DNA from: Diorhabda sublineata
Lineage: Eukaryota; Arthropoda; Insecta; Coleoptera; Chrysomelidae
Direction: 5' to 3'
Length of the DNA stretch: 64,000 nucleotides
Assembly: GCF_026230105.1 (NCBI RefSeq)
Contig: NC_079476.1
Location: 29,254,559 to 29,318,558, forward strand
A program made the position numbers and the translations under genes. The first letter of the stretch is position 1, and every line of letters starts with the position of its first letter. Shown here in pieces: positions 25,266 to 35,640 of this stretch. A model generated the notes under the pieces. The model was given only the letters and a program-made list of their open reading frames with translations. It ran no database searches and had not been told where the DNA came from.

Positions 25266-25345
25266 ACATGGGTGGGAAAGGTCTATTTGCATGGCCACAA
25301 CGTTTCCCGGAATTGAATACAATGGATTTTCCTACATTTCAATTT
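25266..25345 (+). pseudogene. DD41D-type transposase C-terminal piece (right arm)
   Basis: Reading rightward from the centre gives WVG, a frameshift, then GLFAWPQRFPELNTMDF. This is the same segment as WIGRGGPFACPPRSPELNKIDFF in the left arm, on the opposite strand. The C-terminal GGHFEHLL part has been lost from this arm. It starts about 17 codons later in the gene than the left arm, so the fusion joined two unequal breakpoints. Confidence 0.7.
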
Positions 25346-25479
25346 TCTCCTCAAATAAGTAACACAATATTAGACAGTAAGCAGTTTAATAAGAAATATT
25401 TTATTGTGTTTTAATACCTCCTGTAAGTATGTTCAATAAATAACTACAATTCATGATATTTTTTTTTCAGAATGTCTCT

Positions 25480-25901
25480 TTATGGTGTGCGGTTTCCTTG
25501 GCATGTACAACGATCTAAAAATCTACATATCTCCTAAACCATAAATTTTATTGAGTTAAATAAAGAGTTTAAAAATCGAATGAAAAATTCATTTTTGCTA
25601 TACTTAGATTGCACAGGTTGTCCCTGTAAAAATATCGAATTCTCAACCATTGGGTGTAAGCCTCCCCTGGCCTTATTTCGTCAAACATTCTACATGGACA
25701 TATGTAATTATCTATCAAAAATTCAAATTGTTCGAATGCAAAATTTAGAAAATATACTTAAATATAAGTTCTGATTTCGCAACTTCAAACGCCTATAACT
25801 AAAAAACGAGAAATTTTTCTTCATGTCACTTCATGTCATTATTTTCATGTCATCTACTCACTATATAATTTTTTGCACAATACCCTGGAACACTCTGTAT
25901 A
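25480..25901 (-). repeat. Right inverted arm
   Basis: Inverse partner of 24425-24900. It ends CACTCTGTATA, with TA at the tip as expected for the superfamily. A 64-codon frame inside it (25580-25774) comes from the non-coding end and is not a gene. Confidence 0.85.
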
Positions 25902-26185
25902 AAAAATTCTTCTCTATGTTTTCTTCGCATTGTACTCAAATTATTATATATCATTTTCTATATTTTTTTTCTAATATCAATAAAAAAATGTGGTTTATCA
26001 ATTGATAGAAGAAATGACAATTGGAAAAAAAATATATCTTATTCTACCGTAAGGTAATATATAAAAAAGGTTTGGTTAAATATATCTAAATTCTTGGTTT
26101 AGTACATCAAATATTTTGAATAATTCCTACACTAGACAAATTGAAAAATTTCAAAGTGAGGTATATTTTTTTATGACAATCTCAG
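25902..26185. other. No recognised feature
   Basis: AT-rich spacer. Confidence 0.3.
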
Positions 26186-26334
26186 CAATTTCTTTGACCG
26201 GCACCGTCTCGAGAGGCAATATACAAAGAAAAATGTCATCAAGGGAAAACGGGATATTTCTTCTGGACAGAACCGAACTGGAAAATGTACGGGAATTTAT
26301 TATTCATGGCGTCAACGACGGACTTTGGATCTAA
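26186..26334 (+). CDS. Doubtful terminal exon candidate
   Basis: After an acceptor-like ATGACAATCTCAG a frame of less AT-skewed codons reads ISLTGTVSRGNIQRKMSSR, continues through NGIFLLDRTELENV, and ends GVNDGLWI plus stop at 26332-26334. The composition is more gene-like than its flanks. The incoming phase (1) does not fit the exon candidate at 19599 (outgoing phase 0). It would have to belong to another transcript, or be an unrecognised transposon fragment. Confidence 0.2.
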
Positions 26335-26469
26335 AACCCGTAATTATTAATATGTTCTTACATCCTCAGTATTAAAGAACTGTGTTAGCAATTACATTTA
26401 AATAGTGTGCTCAGAAATGAATTTTATAGAATTTTTATATTAACAACTACAAGAAGTACGTGATTAATG

Positions 26470-26730
26470 ATCTGATCACTCAATCCCTCAAATGCATGAA
26501 GTATCAGCAAACATCAGAGACCTTTTAACATACAACATCTGCTTGTAATGTGATAGCTAATACTGACTTTTTTGAACCATCATAATCAAGTGTGCAACAT
26601 TATTTATCAGAAACTGGCCAACTGGTTTAATCTTCTGAATACCTATACACCGATAGACAAGTGACGAATAACAGACCTGATATCGTAGTGGTTCATAGAA
26701 GAGTCAATCCAGTCCTTGGCATACATTCAG
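26470..26730 (+). pseudogene. Non-LTR retrotransposon C-terminal fragment
   Basis: The frame includes YTDRQVTNNRPDIVVVHR, matching the landmark TDR-x-I-x-x-NRPDI-x-x-x-D near the C-terminus of several insect non-LTR polyproteins. Upstream, KCMKYQQTSETF may be degraded sequence of the same element. It is short and has no RT domain nearby. Confidence 0.5.
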
Positions 26731-26889
26731 CTCTAAGCTGAGTAATGCATAAGACTTTCGCATTTTGATACATTCACACTTGGCTTATTACTACTGGCTA
26801 AAAACTAGTTATTGATAATGAAATAAAATTAAATGTTAGATTCCACAAATCCTCCTCCTATAACTGTGCACTTTTCAGTACTTTTCTGT

Positions 26890-27400
26890 TCAATAAATCT
26901 TTCTAGAACATGAAAATACGCTGATTTAATGTTCCTTCAATGAAGAAAGGTTCCATAATTTCCATCTCGTATGACGCGGCACATCCAATATTCACTTTGT
27001 TGAAATACCGCCTTCTTGCATTAACTTATAATGCCTTCGCTCCAATATTGACAGTTTTGGACAGACGGAACACCATTTATGGTGAAAGAACTTTTGTCAG
27101 AATAAATTATTGATTGATAAAATTGTCTGTTTTCTAAAAGTGGCTCCCCTAAAGGCAAATAGTCCAACAGCATGCTACATTCTGAACAAGTATAACAAAT
27201 TACGACTTTGTACGTATTCATTTGGTTTGCTTGATTAATTCTCTGTGAATGTGTATTTTGGGATCTCCATTTATTGAATTTGAAGCACCAGTTTCATTAT
27301 AAGCTTTTATATCTTTTTTCTTATTATGTTTCCTGTTGTAAGAAATCTCTTGATAAAACCCCAAGCAGTATTTTTGTTGTAGTATTTGTATACCTTTCAC
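26890..27400 (-). pseudogene. DD41D-like transposase relic
   Basis: On the minus strand YNETGASNSINGDPK resembles the linker after the first HTH. Farther along, LLENRQFYQSIIYSDKSSF, then TINGV and NCQYWSEG follow the family pattern FY-x-x-ILF-x-DE-x-x-FT-x-x-G-x-x-N-x-x-x-YW. The D in YSDKSSF is the first catalytic aspartate. A degraded DGNYGTFLH piece may match the IGPFF-x-x-GN-L block. The C-terminal catalytic residues are missing. Confidence 0.6.
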
Positions 27401-27884
27401 GAAGCAATAATCATAAGAATATTTATCGATGTTTCGCCTTTTAGTATTAAATTTAGTGTAAAATCCGTGTCTCGTTGATAATTGCTCAATAATGATTATT
27501 AAGACTTAAAAAACTATTAAGTTATAAAATAAAGTTCGAAATTGAAGTGTCAATAAAAATATAAGATGTATGGAATGATTCTTTGGAACTATAATCTGAT
27601 CTTTTTCTTCATGTTATACTACAATAATGTTCAATTTAAATCTGGAATATTGTTTTCTGACATCCAACGTTTTATTCTCCTAGCCGTATATCAAGTGGTA
27701 TCATATTGTTGGAGAATACATTCAATATAATTTCAACGAATGTCTATGATTTGAGTTGTTATTTTGGAGGAAGTGAATGTACTTATCAGCATTCATAATA
27801 TTCTCCATAAAGTGTAAGTTCCTCACATCTAATGTTTTTCTTATTCAATCATACGAGTTCTATTCGTTGGGTGAATTTATAGAC

Positions 27885-28150
27885 ACTTTCTCTTACGTTG
27901 TTTATTTATTTAAACACCATACACTACAATAACTTATAATAATTCACTTATTACTATCACTTGACTGACTAATAAATGACTAAATAATTTATTTAAATTC
28001 TTCGACTACATTCTACTTCGATTTGTTCACTACGACTATGTATTATAAACTGAACTCAACAGCGTTACAAAACCTTCTTATATATCCCAAAAGAATTTTA
28101 AAAACTTTTAGAAAATGAAGAAACAAAACAAATAAATAAATGGATCTTCC
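27885..28150. repeat. Dispersed repeat, copy 1
   Basis: It aligns by eye with 60003-60285 in the same orientation. Shared stretches include TTTATTTAAACAC, ATTATAAACT, TATATCAAAA/TATATCCCAAAA and ACAAATAAATAAA. Divergence is perhaps one base in three to four, with indels. It continues toward a GC-richer tail with GGTGGCGCGCCTCCGCC at about 28209. The family is unknown, and no coding motif is present. Confidence 0.5.
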
Positions 28151-29774
28151 TAGAACTTATTCAAAAGAAACAATATAAATAAACCGCCTGCTATAATAAA
28201 TTTCGAAGGTGGCGCGCCTCCGCCGAATATTAGAATTCCTGGTATTTCAATAGTACATCAAAGTTTGCAGTCTTCGCCGAATTTGAGAAACATAACTTTC
28301 TTCTTAAGGCAGTCATTCTAGTATGCTTTTCATGATACGTCTGCTGTTCTCATTAACACATACTCCAAATTTGATATCATAATACCAAATGACGAGGTTC
28401 TATTGGTCGTAGACCATAATTTGTGACCTTTTTCTCACAATAGTTCATTTGATATTGTTAGTTAGTGCTATAAAATATGGTTTAAAATATGTTCTCAAAA
28501 GAAAACTACATTATTCCATAATATGTTTAATTTGTTGTAATTAACAGACCGATTTTGCTTGATAATACATTTTACGCTTTCAAATCGATTTTGACACAAT
28601 GCAGCTGACTTTGAGTTCTTTGAGCCCCCATTCCGTTGTTTTGTATAACTTTTATTATTATATTTATGTGCATATGACAACCATGGCCATTTGCACGAGT
28701 TACAGTACATATTATGAGTATTATATGTATATAGAAATAGTTGAAATAATCAGTATGAGGTAATCATGGGATAAAACATTCAGGTAGGAAGACTGGAGAA
28801 AATAATATTTAGGAAATAAGCTTTTCTTCTTCCAGGAGCTCTTTTTACTTGACTTTAATAAGTAGAACTTGAAATATCTTTAATGCTTGCTTTGATAAAA
28901 AACAAGACGTCTCGTGGGTAGTGTGAACACCAAGACAGAATCAGTTAGATCTATTAACTACATATTTAACATCTACAATTTTAAGACGACTAATTAACAA
29001 CATCAATACAATGAAAACGAATTAAAATATCGAAATCGGCTTCTTCAATATAAAATATTTGTTTTACAAAAACTATCCACTCTTTGTCAAAGCCGATACG
29101 TGTTATCGTCTTCATCGATTTTGATAAGCACTAACCATTTTATAAACAAGGCGATTTGAATAAAATATTGAATGAAAAATCAACTTAGAAATATCATATT
29201 TTGTGGATTTTAGTGAATCTAAGCATAAATTGTTGGGACTGAGAAGGTAAAGTCCAAACTCTGAATCAATGTGTTGTGTATTTAATTTCCACATAGGTTA
29301 TATTTTATATTGGCGTTTTCGGTGTTACTGTAAATAAAACAATTGCTTTTATGAGATTCTCATGTATGACCTAATACTATCATTATAATGAAATATGTAT
29401 ATTCCTCACAACAAATCATTACATATTTATTATATAACTTTCCTAACATACGAAATTCTAGCAAACTATTTTATTTTGTTACGGTTATGTGGAGGCCAGC
29501 TGTATGTTACGGCAAAATCAATATTGGTCTCTTCGATGGGAAGGCAATCACGATAAGTGATAAGCACAAACCATTCAGTTTTTTTTATTTGTTCAAACTC
29601 ATTGGCGATTATTCATAGATTATTTGCTAACACTATTCTCAACCTAGAAAACGGGAACGTGGATATTTTGATTATTGAACAAATTTTGAATAATTTATCA
29701 TATAAGTTATTGTAAAAAGCCAATGGAAATTACAAATTGATCATAGTTGTGGCGTATAGATAAGAGTTTAATTA
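28151..29774. other. No recognised feature
   Basis: AT-rich DNA. The short frames at 28495-28710 (-), 29112-29294 (-) and 29388-29618 (+) have no motif or splice borders. Confidence 0.35.
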
Positions 29775-30390
29775 CGTCGGTTTTTCTTCTATCGGCCCAA
29801 CAATGTGTGTTGCAGTGGTAATCTCTTCTTAAAGTTATTTAAAAAGTTGAATCGTAATACTTGTATATCGCATTAGAAAAGCTTCAAATTAAAAAATAGG
29901 CGAAGCAATTGGCTCTTCCATATATTATATAATCATAACATATACCACTTGAACAGTAGAAAATAATCGATGAATATTTTTCACTTGTAACGTGAAGCAG
30001 TCCTTAAATAAAATTAGTGCTACGCTCCCGTAATTTCTGAAGATTACGTCTCATCATTAGTAGTATAACGCTTTTTTTTAAGTTATCGTTATATTATAAC
30101 TAAGTATATAATTAATGGTATTATAATTAATGAATTACCCAACAAAAATTCCTAATTGATCATCCAATGATGTGTATGCGATGGTAGTCACTTTTTAGTT
30201 TCTCAAAATGTCCGAAAACGTCTTAAAATCGGAATGGATCGTTTTGAAATAGCTACAAGATAAGAAATAAGCAAAGCAATTGGATAATTTATTTATTTAT
30301 TATAATCTGAATAATCTTGAAGAAAACGTTTGAGCTATCGAAAATAATCGATTATTATTCGTAACTGGGCGTAGTCCTTGAAAAACCACT
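29775..30390. repeat. Diverged direct duplication, ~370-bp period
   Basis: Landmarks recur in the same order about 370 bp apart. GTGTGTTGCAGTGGTAATC (29803) recurs as GTGTATGCGATGGTAGTC (30171). GCGAAGCAATTGG recurs as GCAAAGCAATTGG. GAAAATAATCGATGA recurs as GAAAATAATCGATTA. GCAGTCCTTAAA recurs as GTAGTCCTTGAAA. It is probably an old tandem duplication or two adjacent copies of a repeat. There is no coding signal. Confidence 0.45.
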
Positions 30391-30419
30391 TGGGGAAACT
30401 CAGTGTTTACAGCTGATCT

Positions 30420-30960
30420 ATTCATCCAACTATTCGTAGGAAATTTCTGGATGTGGGATGGCTTTAGCTTCTATTCTAAGTCGATCCCAAGTATGGTGCT
30501 CTTAGGTTCGAGAGAAAGTGGATAGAAGTTTCGTCTTCTACGCAACGAATCAATACGTTGCAGTCTCTACCATTTATCAGATATTTCATTTCCAGGAGTA
30601 TCCTTGCCTGTGTTAACCCCTGTAGATTGTTTCAATTACTGGTTTTACCCATATCTACCTTCTTTTCTAGTGTTTTCTCTTATACTGTGTAGCTTTTCTA
30701 TAAAGCTCTACTTTAACAAGTCTGTCAGCTATTTCATTTTCCTCTACTCCATTGTGTCCCAGAACTCCTTCAAAAGTACCTTTAGTCTTATTTCCAAGTT
30801 CATTCAACTTGTCCAGGTTTTCTCAAACTATCTTGGATCTTATAACATTAGAGCTTAGAGCACTAATGGCTCCTTGGCTATCGGACAAAATGATAAACTC
30901 CTATTTACAATAATTCCTTTTTAGGTTGAACTAGATACATTTTTCACTTGAAAATATTTC
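30420..30960 (-). pseudogene. Non-LTR retrotransposon RNase H and tail
   Basis: Minus-strand reading. FILSDSQGAISALSSNVI carries the RNase H aspartate (SDSQ). LNELGNKTKGTFEGVLGHNG, then VEENEIADRL, carries the last catalytic aspartate in the GH-x-G-x-x-x-NE-x-AD motif. The tail then gives LIRCVEDETSIHFL and LRAPYLGS, a degraded form of the C-R-x-C-x-x-x-x-ET-x-x-H-x-x-x-x-C finger of jockey/R1-type elements, with its histidine kept. One stop lies inside the domain. The + strand frames over this region are shadows. Confidence 0.75.
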
Positions 30961-33088
30961 TGATTAAAAATGACTTGGTGTGTCGCTGAAGCTTTCAGAG
31001 TGTTTGTTTCTGACCCGTATCTTCCTATTCCAGTTCTACCTGCTGTTTTGGAACCGTTCGTACATTATTTTATGGTATTACCGTTCATTTCTAGCATTTT
31101 TGGTGCCATTTGCTTTTATAATTTTGAGGCATATCCCAGATTTACCCATTTTTCTAGGATATTTCGCTCTATACCTGGTGACTCTGATTGAGATTTTTTC
31201 TGCTACGCTTCTCAATAATATATGGCAGTTTTTAATGTGAGTAAGATAAGATATAAAAGCTAAAGGAGAAGATAAATACGTGAAATAAACAGTTATTTGT
31301 TATTCAGATAAGTTGAGGCTTTAAAAAATTATTAACAATATGTTACAAATCCTAATCTTTTTATTAGATCCCAAATAAAAGACTTTTCCCCTATTTTAAA
31401 GTTGGTTATGTATAATCAAGTAAGACTGAATTCCTCTAAAGGTTTTTGTTTTTTGTTCGTGTCTATTTTCTTGAATGTTTAATTTGATCTGTGAGTTATT
31501 CTTAATGCACATTTCGAACTATTTTCGATAAATATTTTGCTATTTGTATGAACCTTCATCTTTGTTTTCAAAATTCAAATTTTGTGCAAGCCCATAATCA
31601 AACATACTATATCAGCATTTCGACTTATTATTTTTTCACAGTTTGTTAATATTCTGTGAAAATGCGGAATAAATGATACACAATTAAAGTCTGTCTGCGC
31701 CAACTAGCTTCTTGAGAAGCCTATTCAACATCGACAGTAATGCCTCTCATCTCTAAAATTAATTTAATTATTGTCTAATGTCTATTCATTGATGCCGTTA
31801 ATGTTCAAATTCCCTCTAATCATCAATAGAATTAATCTCTCAGTTAGAAATGCCGCAGCTTAAGTGGCTCTTATAATATCGTCCATTTCCTTAGACGTTA
31901 GAATTAAGAATTAGAATATTTCTAAGAGAAACTGAATCGAGAAAATCAAATCGAATGGTTCGTAATTTTACAGATAGCTATAATTATTATAAGCGTAATA
32001 TCATCTGAGTGATAACAATTTCTTCAAGTAATTAAATGTATATTTTAGTTAAATTTGTATAGTTGCAAATATAAACGCACCGGCTGTGAAAAGGTTGGAT
32101 GAAAAGCTGATTTTTATTTCGTTTGTGTAAAGATAAAGATTGAAGAAGCTCGAATTATCAAATGAGTCCAAGAGATGGTCAATAGAATAGACTGCCATAG
32201 AGGTTTAAAATAAATCAAATTCATTCGATCCAATTCCTGGCAAGAATCGATTTTAAACTTGGATGGAAATTAAGGGAAACTTATGAGTAGCGGACTGAAT
32301 GTGGATTCGTAGGTTGCGTTAAAAGTTCTATTCTATTTTCCCATTGCGTTTCGATAGTCTAGCTGGCAGAACTACTCGGAAAATCCTACAATAAAAATGT
32401 ATGTTGGTTAATGAATATTAGGTCCCATATATTTTATTCGCAAATGATAGCTCCACGGAACAGAATTTTAGCAACCATACAAAACAGAAAATACAATAGC
32501 GACTAACAACTTAAATAGTATCTTCACAAATATAAACCTTTTGGCAACAACGCGCATTTTTACCAGATTATGGCGGTTTTTATCAGTTTACACCAGACAC
32601 TATTAAATTTAGTTACTAATAAAAATACAATCATTTATATTCGTCTCGAAGTAATAGAGTTTTATTCAATTGCAAAATATGGAAGAAGTTATCTCAAATA
32701 GAATAAGCGGATTTCTCGGCGTTTTGGGTATTTAGTGTCAAAATCAACGTGATACTCTGAATACCATAAATACACCGATTTTATTAGAGCGAGGAACTAA
32801 TAACCATTATTTGTCCAATACCATTGTATAAAGAATAGGATTCTAATGAAAAAATAAGAGGTAGAATAAAAGACTAAGATGAATGATGTTATGAAAAGCA
32901 ATGACAGGTTTAGACACGTTTTGGTTTCTCAATGTTACTATGGCTGCTTTAGTGAGATAGTGTTTAGAGTGCGTATTAGTCTTTTAAAGTTAATCAAACT
33001 AAATTTTGAACAGTACTAGAATAAAAGTATTGACGAGAAAAGTAATGTAAGCGTTCTAAAACTTTGAGGTGCTGATTATTGATATTTA
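30961..33088. other. No recognised feature
   Basis: The first 280 bp contain overlapping aromatic-rich frames on + that I read as shadows of degraded retroelement sequence. RT motifs could not be confirmed on the minus strand. The rest is AT-rich and featureless. Confidence 0.35.
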
Positions 33089-33090
33089 TA

Positions 33091-33345
33091 GTCCGGTCAA
33101 TATAGACATCGTCGTCAATGAGAGAGGGGGTTTACCATTACAAATAATGGTTATATGGGGTCAAAGGTCAAAATTTGAGGTTTTTTGGATTTTTCTCGAA
33201 AACGGTTTTTATCAAAAACGACCTGAAACCAAAGCTGTAGATTTTAAAATTCTCTACAAAAATAGTATTCATGATTTGATGAGTTACCATTCCTGAGTTA
33301 TCGCAATTCTAAGAGTCACATTATACATGATATGCACACGTTTCC
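33091..33345 (+). repeat. Left terminal inverted repeat
   Basis: Pairs with about 34225-34519. Near-identical inner parts include TTTTTTGGATTTTTCTCGAA, AGTTACCATTCCTGAG and CATTATACATGATATGCAC. The outer 100 bp after the tip have diverged or been rearranged between the ends. Confidence 0.8.
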
Positions 33346-33654
33346 ACGCCACCTGTGAGGTAGTGTACTCGGCGTGTTTTATTATTATTGCTCTACTCCA
33401 TCCTACAGCCACGCACGAAACACGAGTTCTCTTCAGCAGCCTAAAGCCAACAATACAGTCGGGATTAAGACGTAGACCCAACTAAGATTACTTCCTGCGT
33501 GATCAAGACGATCTCCCGCTCTTGCTTATTTAACGTATAAATCACATACACGAATATTTTAACTATCAATCTCAGTTCTCTTATTTACATTGTACATAAG
33601 TAAAGTGTTTTCCTTCTAACCCTAGACAACGAAGAAATCCCTACATTGATTTTG

Positions 33655-33860
33655 TCATTGATACTTGGGTTAAATATTGCTCTGATTTCTTTGTATATTT
33701 TAAATCAGATTCATACTCTTGGAAGTGTACAGTCATGTCTTCTTCGATTCCCTCTTCCTCTTGCTAGATGTTCATAAATTGTTCAAATATTCCTGACTCA
33801 TTGGTTTCTTCATTTAAATCACAGGAATCTTCCTCTATTGTACTCAACTGGACATTTGAC
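33655..33860 (-). other. Unidentified acidic open segment inside the TIR element
   Basis: Minus-strand translation gives QLSTIEEDSCDLNEETNESG, then IFEQFMNI, a stop, and QEEEGIEEDMTVHFQEYESD. It is rich in Glu and Asp, with two stops over about 70 codons. A consensus donor (CAAG|gtaagtct, minus strand) lies just upstream at about 33880. It may be the remains of the element's own spliced ORF. I do not recognise the protein. Confidence 0.3.
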
Positions 33861-34224
33861 TAAGACTTACCTTGGTAATTGGTACACGCTAGAGAAAACA
33901 ACTAACTGACTTTTTTACAGCTACACTTGACACTACAAACTTTTTTGCAATTAATTGCGAAAAAAAGTCTTGTCTAGTCCCAGTCTACTGTGTTAAGTTG
34001 ATTGCCTAGCCATATTTGAACTTGATATGATACTCGATACAACTATTGAATAGCAGATGCCGATGCAAGTAATTTTTTTTGGAGCTTCATAAACCACAAG
34101 AAGAAAGCAAATTCCTTTCGTAATTATTGTTTAAGATGTGAATCAATTTCTGTAAATTCTTTAGATATAAGACACACAAGTAGGTATTTATACTTCTCTT
34201 AAGTGCCTGATATGTATATACGTG

Positions 34225-34519
34225 GCTTATATGTGCATATCATGTATAATGTGACGCGATACCTCAGGAATGGTAACTCTCAGGAAAGAAATCATAGGAA
34301 GATCTAAAGCTATGGTTGAGGTTTTTTTGATAAAACCTACCGTTTTCGAGAAAAATCCAAAAAACCTCAAATTTTGACCTTTGACCTTTTGTAGCACACA
34401 AAGGATCGATGGGGATTTTCAAAATTTACTTATAATAGTAAACCTAATCTCTCGCAGATATTTGGATCTCCGGTTTTCTTGTTATATGACCAATAATTTT
34501 ATGTCTAAATTGACCGGAC
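34225..34519 (-). repeat. Right terminal inverted repeat
   Basis: Inverse partner of 33091-33345. It ends in TTGACCGGAC followed by TA. Confidence 0.8.
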
Positions 34520-34904
34520 TATTATACTAGGTACCACTTACTATTTTCATTTCTAAATGCAGAGTTTTTTGTACTAAATATCCAACGTTTTTAGAACAAT
34601 GATATCATATATCTCGTTAGGATATTTTATTTTTTATTAAATATTGTTTCTTGATTCTATTAACTGTGAAAACATATCTTTTGATAGATTTTATTTATTG
34701 AATCATAAATGACAAGAATATCATTCCAATTTCTTCTAATTATTTCTTCTACTTAACCGTTACGTGGAAATGTTAATTTTGAATAATGCATCTTTCCTAT
34801 TCTTATATTATCTATGCACTACACGCGTATAAGTGCTATTACATAAGCTTGTAAAAACTATAGAGGTATTGTATGAACTAGTACAATTGGCAAAATGTAA
34901 AGCA

Positions 34905-35640
34905 AAATATTGAAAACAAAATTAAAAGAGGATATAAAGGATCTTAAAGTGGAAGAATAGACTGGTTTCAGAGCTGACAGATTGACAGAAAACCGTCTAT
35001 ATTTTGTTACACAAGCGATCCACACAAAAACCACAATAGAACAAGAAATCCATTTATTATATATGAATCTGCAGAAAGTGTATGACAGTGTACTACATAG
35101 AAAACTGTGGACAACGTTAGAACAAATAAAAAATATACGAAAATAATAAAACAAAAATTGAAGCAACCGGGATTTATCAAATGCCACGATAGGTCTAAAA
35201 CAAGGGTATTGCCTCTCATCAACGTTCTTTATTTGGAGCAGGTACTCACGATGTAAAAGCGGAAATACAGGGAAATGGGAATACCTCTCAGTGACAACCA
35301 CGATACACACGCTTCACTTCACAGATGATAGTGGTAGCACAGGATCATAATGATTTAAGGTTCATGACTCGAACAGTCATAAAAGGGTTTGTGGTCTCGA
35401 ATTTAGCGACAAAAGTTGGCTGTACTCATATGGTCACGTACAAAGAATATCAGATAAAAGAATACCAAAACAGGTCCTAAAGTGGATAACAGAAGTAAAA
35501 AGGAGGAGGAGGAGAAGAAGAAGATCATGAGGAAGCTGTAGAGACGGCATTGATAAGGAACTGTAGAAAAGAGAACTAACAGAATATCTATGGAGGGATA
35601 AAGAAATAAAACAGTTGCTTGTCCAATAGCAACAAACCGA
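34905..35640 (+). pseudogene. Non-LTR retrotransposon RT and C-terminal fragment
   Basis: The + strand reads TGFRADRLTENRLYFVTQAI, then EQEIHLLYMNLQKVYDSVL with HRKLW (family pattern F-x-DL-x-KAYDSV-P-x-x-LW; here the first catalytic D is N). Next come TTIGLKQGYCLSS, LHFTDDS (the FADD box, now FTDD), and a C-terminus with IPKQVLKWITEVKRRRRRR, then SCRDGIDKEL and a second LTEYLWRDKE piece. Several frameshifts separate the parts. The 150-codon frame on the minus strand (34858-35310) is only a shadow. Confidence 0.8.

Larger units (their letters stand above)
24425..25901. mobile_element. Foldback (palindromic) DD41D-derived element
   Basis: The left end TATACAGGGTGTTTCGGGAC and the right end, read inversely as TATACAGAGTGTTCCAGGGT, begin inverted arms that stay similar for about 450 bp at each side. 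The inner parts of the arms encode the 3' end of the same kind of transposase. The left arm is coded on the minus strand and the right arm on the plus strand, diverging from a point near 25265. The whole is a large imperfect palindrome of two 3' halves with no 5' half of the gene. It cannot encode a transposase and would need one supplied in trans. Confidence 0.8.
33089..34521. mobile_element. Long-TIR element of unknown superfamily
   Basis: The left end TAGTCCGGTCAATATAGACA and the right end (inverse of TAGTCCGGTCAATTTAGACA) bound inverted repeats of about 255 and 295 bp. The most conserved inner block contains GGTCAAAGGTCAAAATTTGA. TA at each tip suggests TA target duplication, as for Tc1/mariner-like elements. 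The interior of about 0.9 kb has no transposase motif. A second, truncated copy of one end lies at 698-867. The element is either a non-autonomous derivative or a family I do not know. Confidence 0.75.

Noticed and set aside
34858..35310. 150-codon minus-strand frame, the longest in the window
   Set aside because: It lies opposite a clear RT fragment on the plus strand whose motifs (KVYDSV, FTDD) are in order. The Phe/Val/Tyr-rich minus frame is a shadow.
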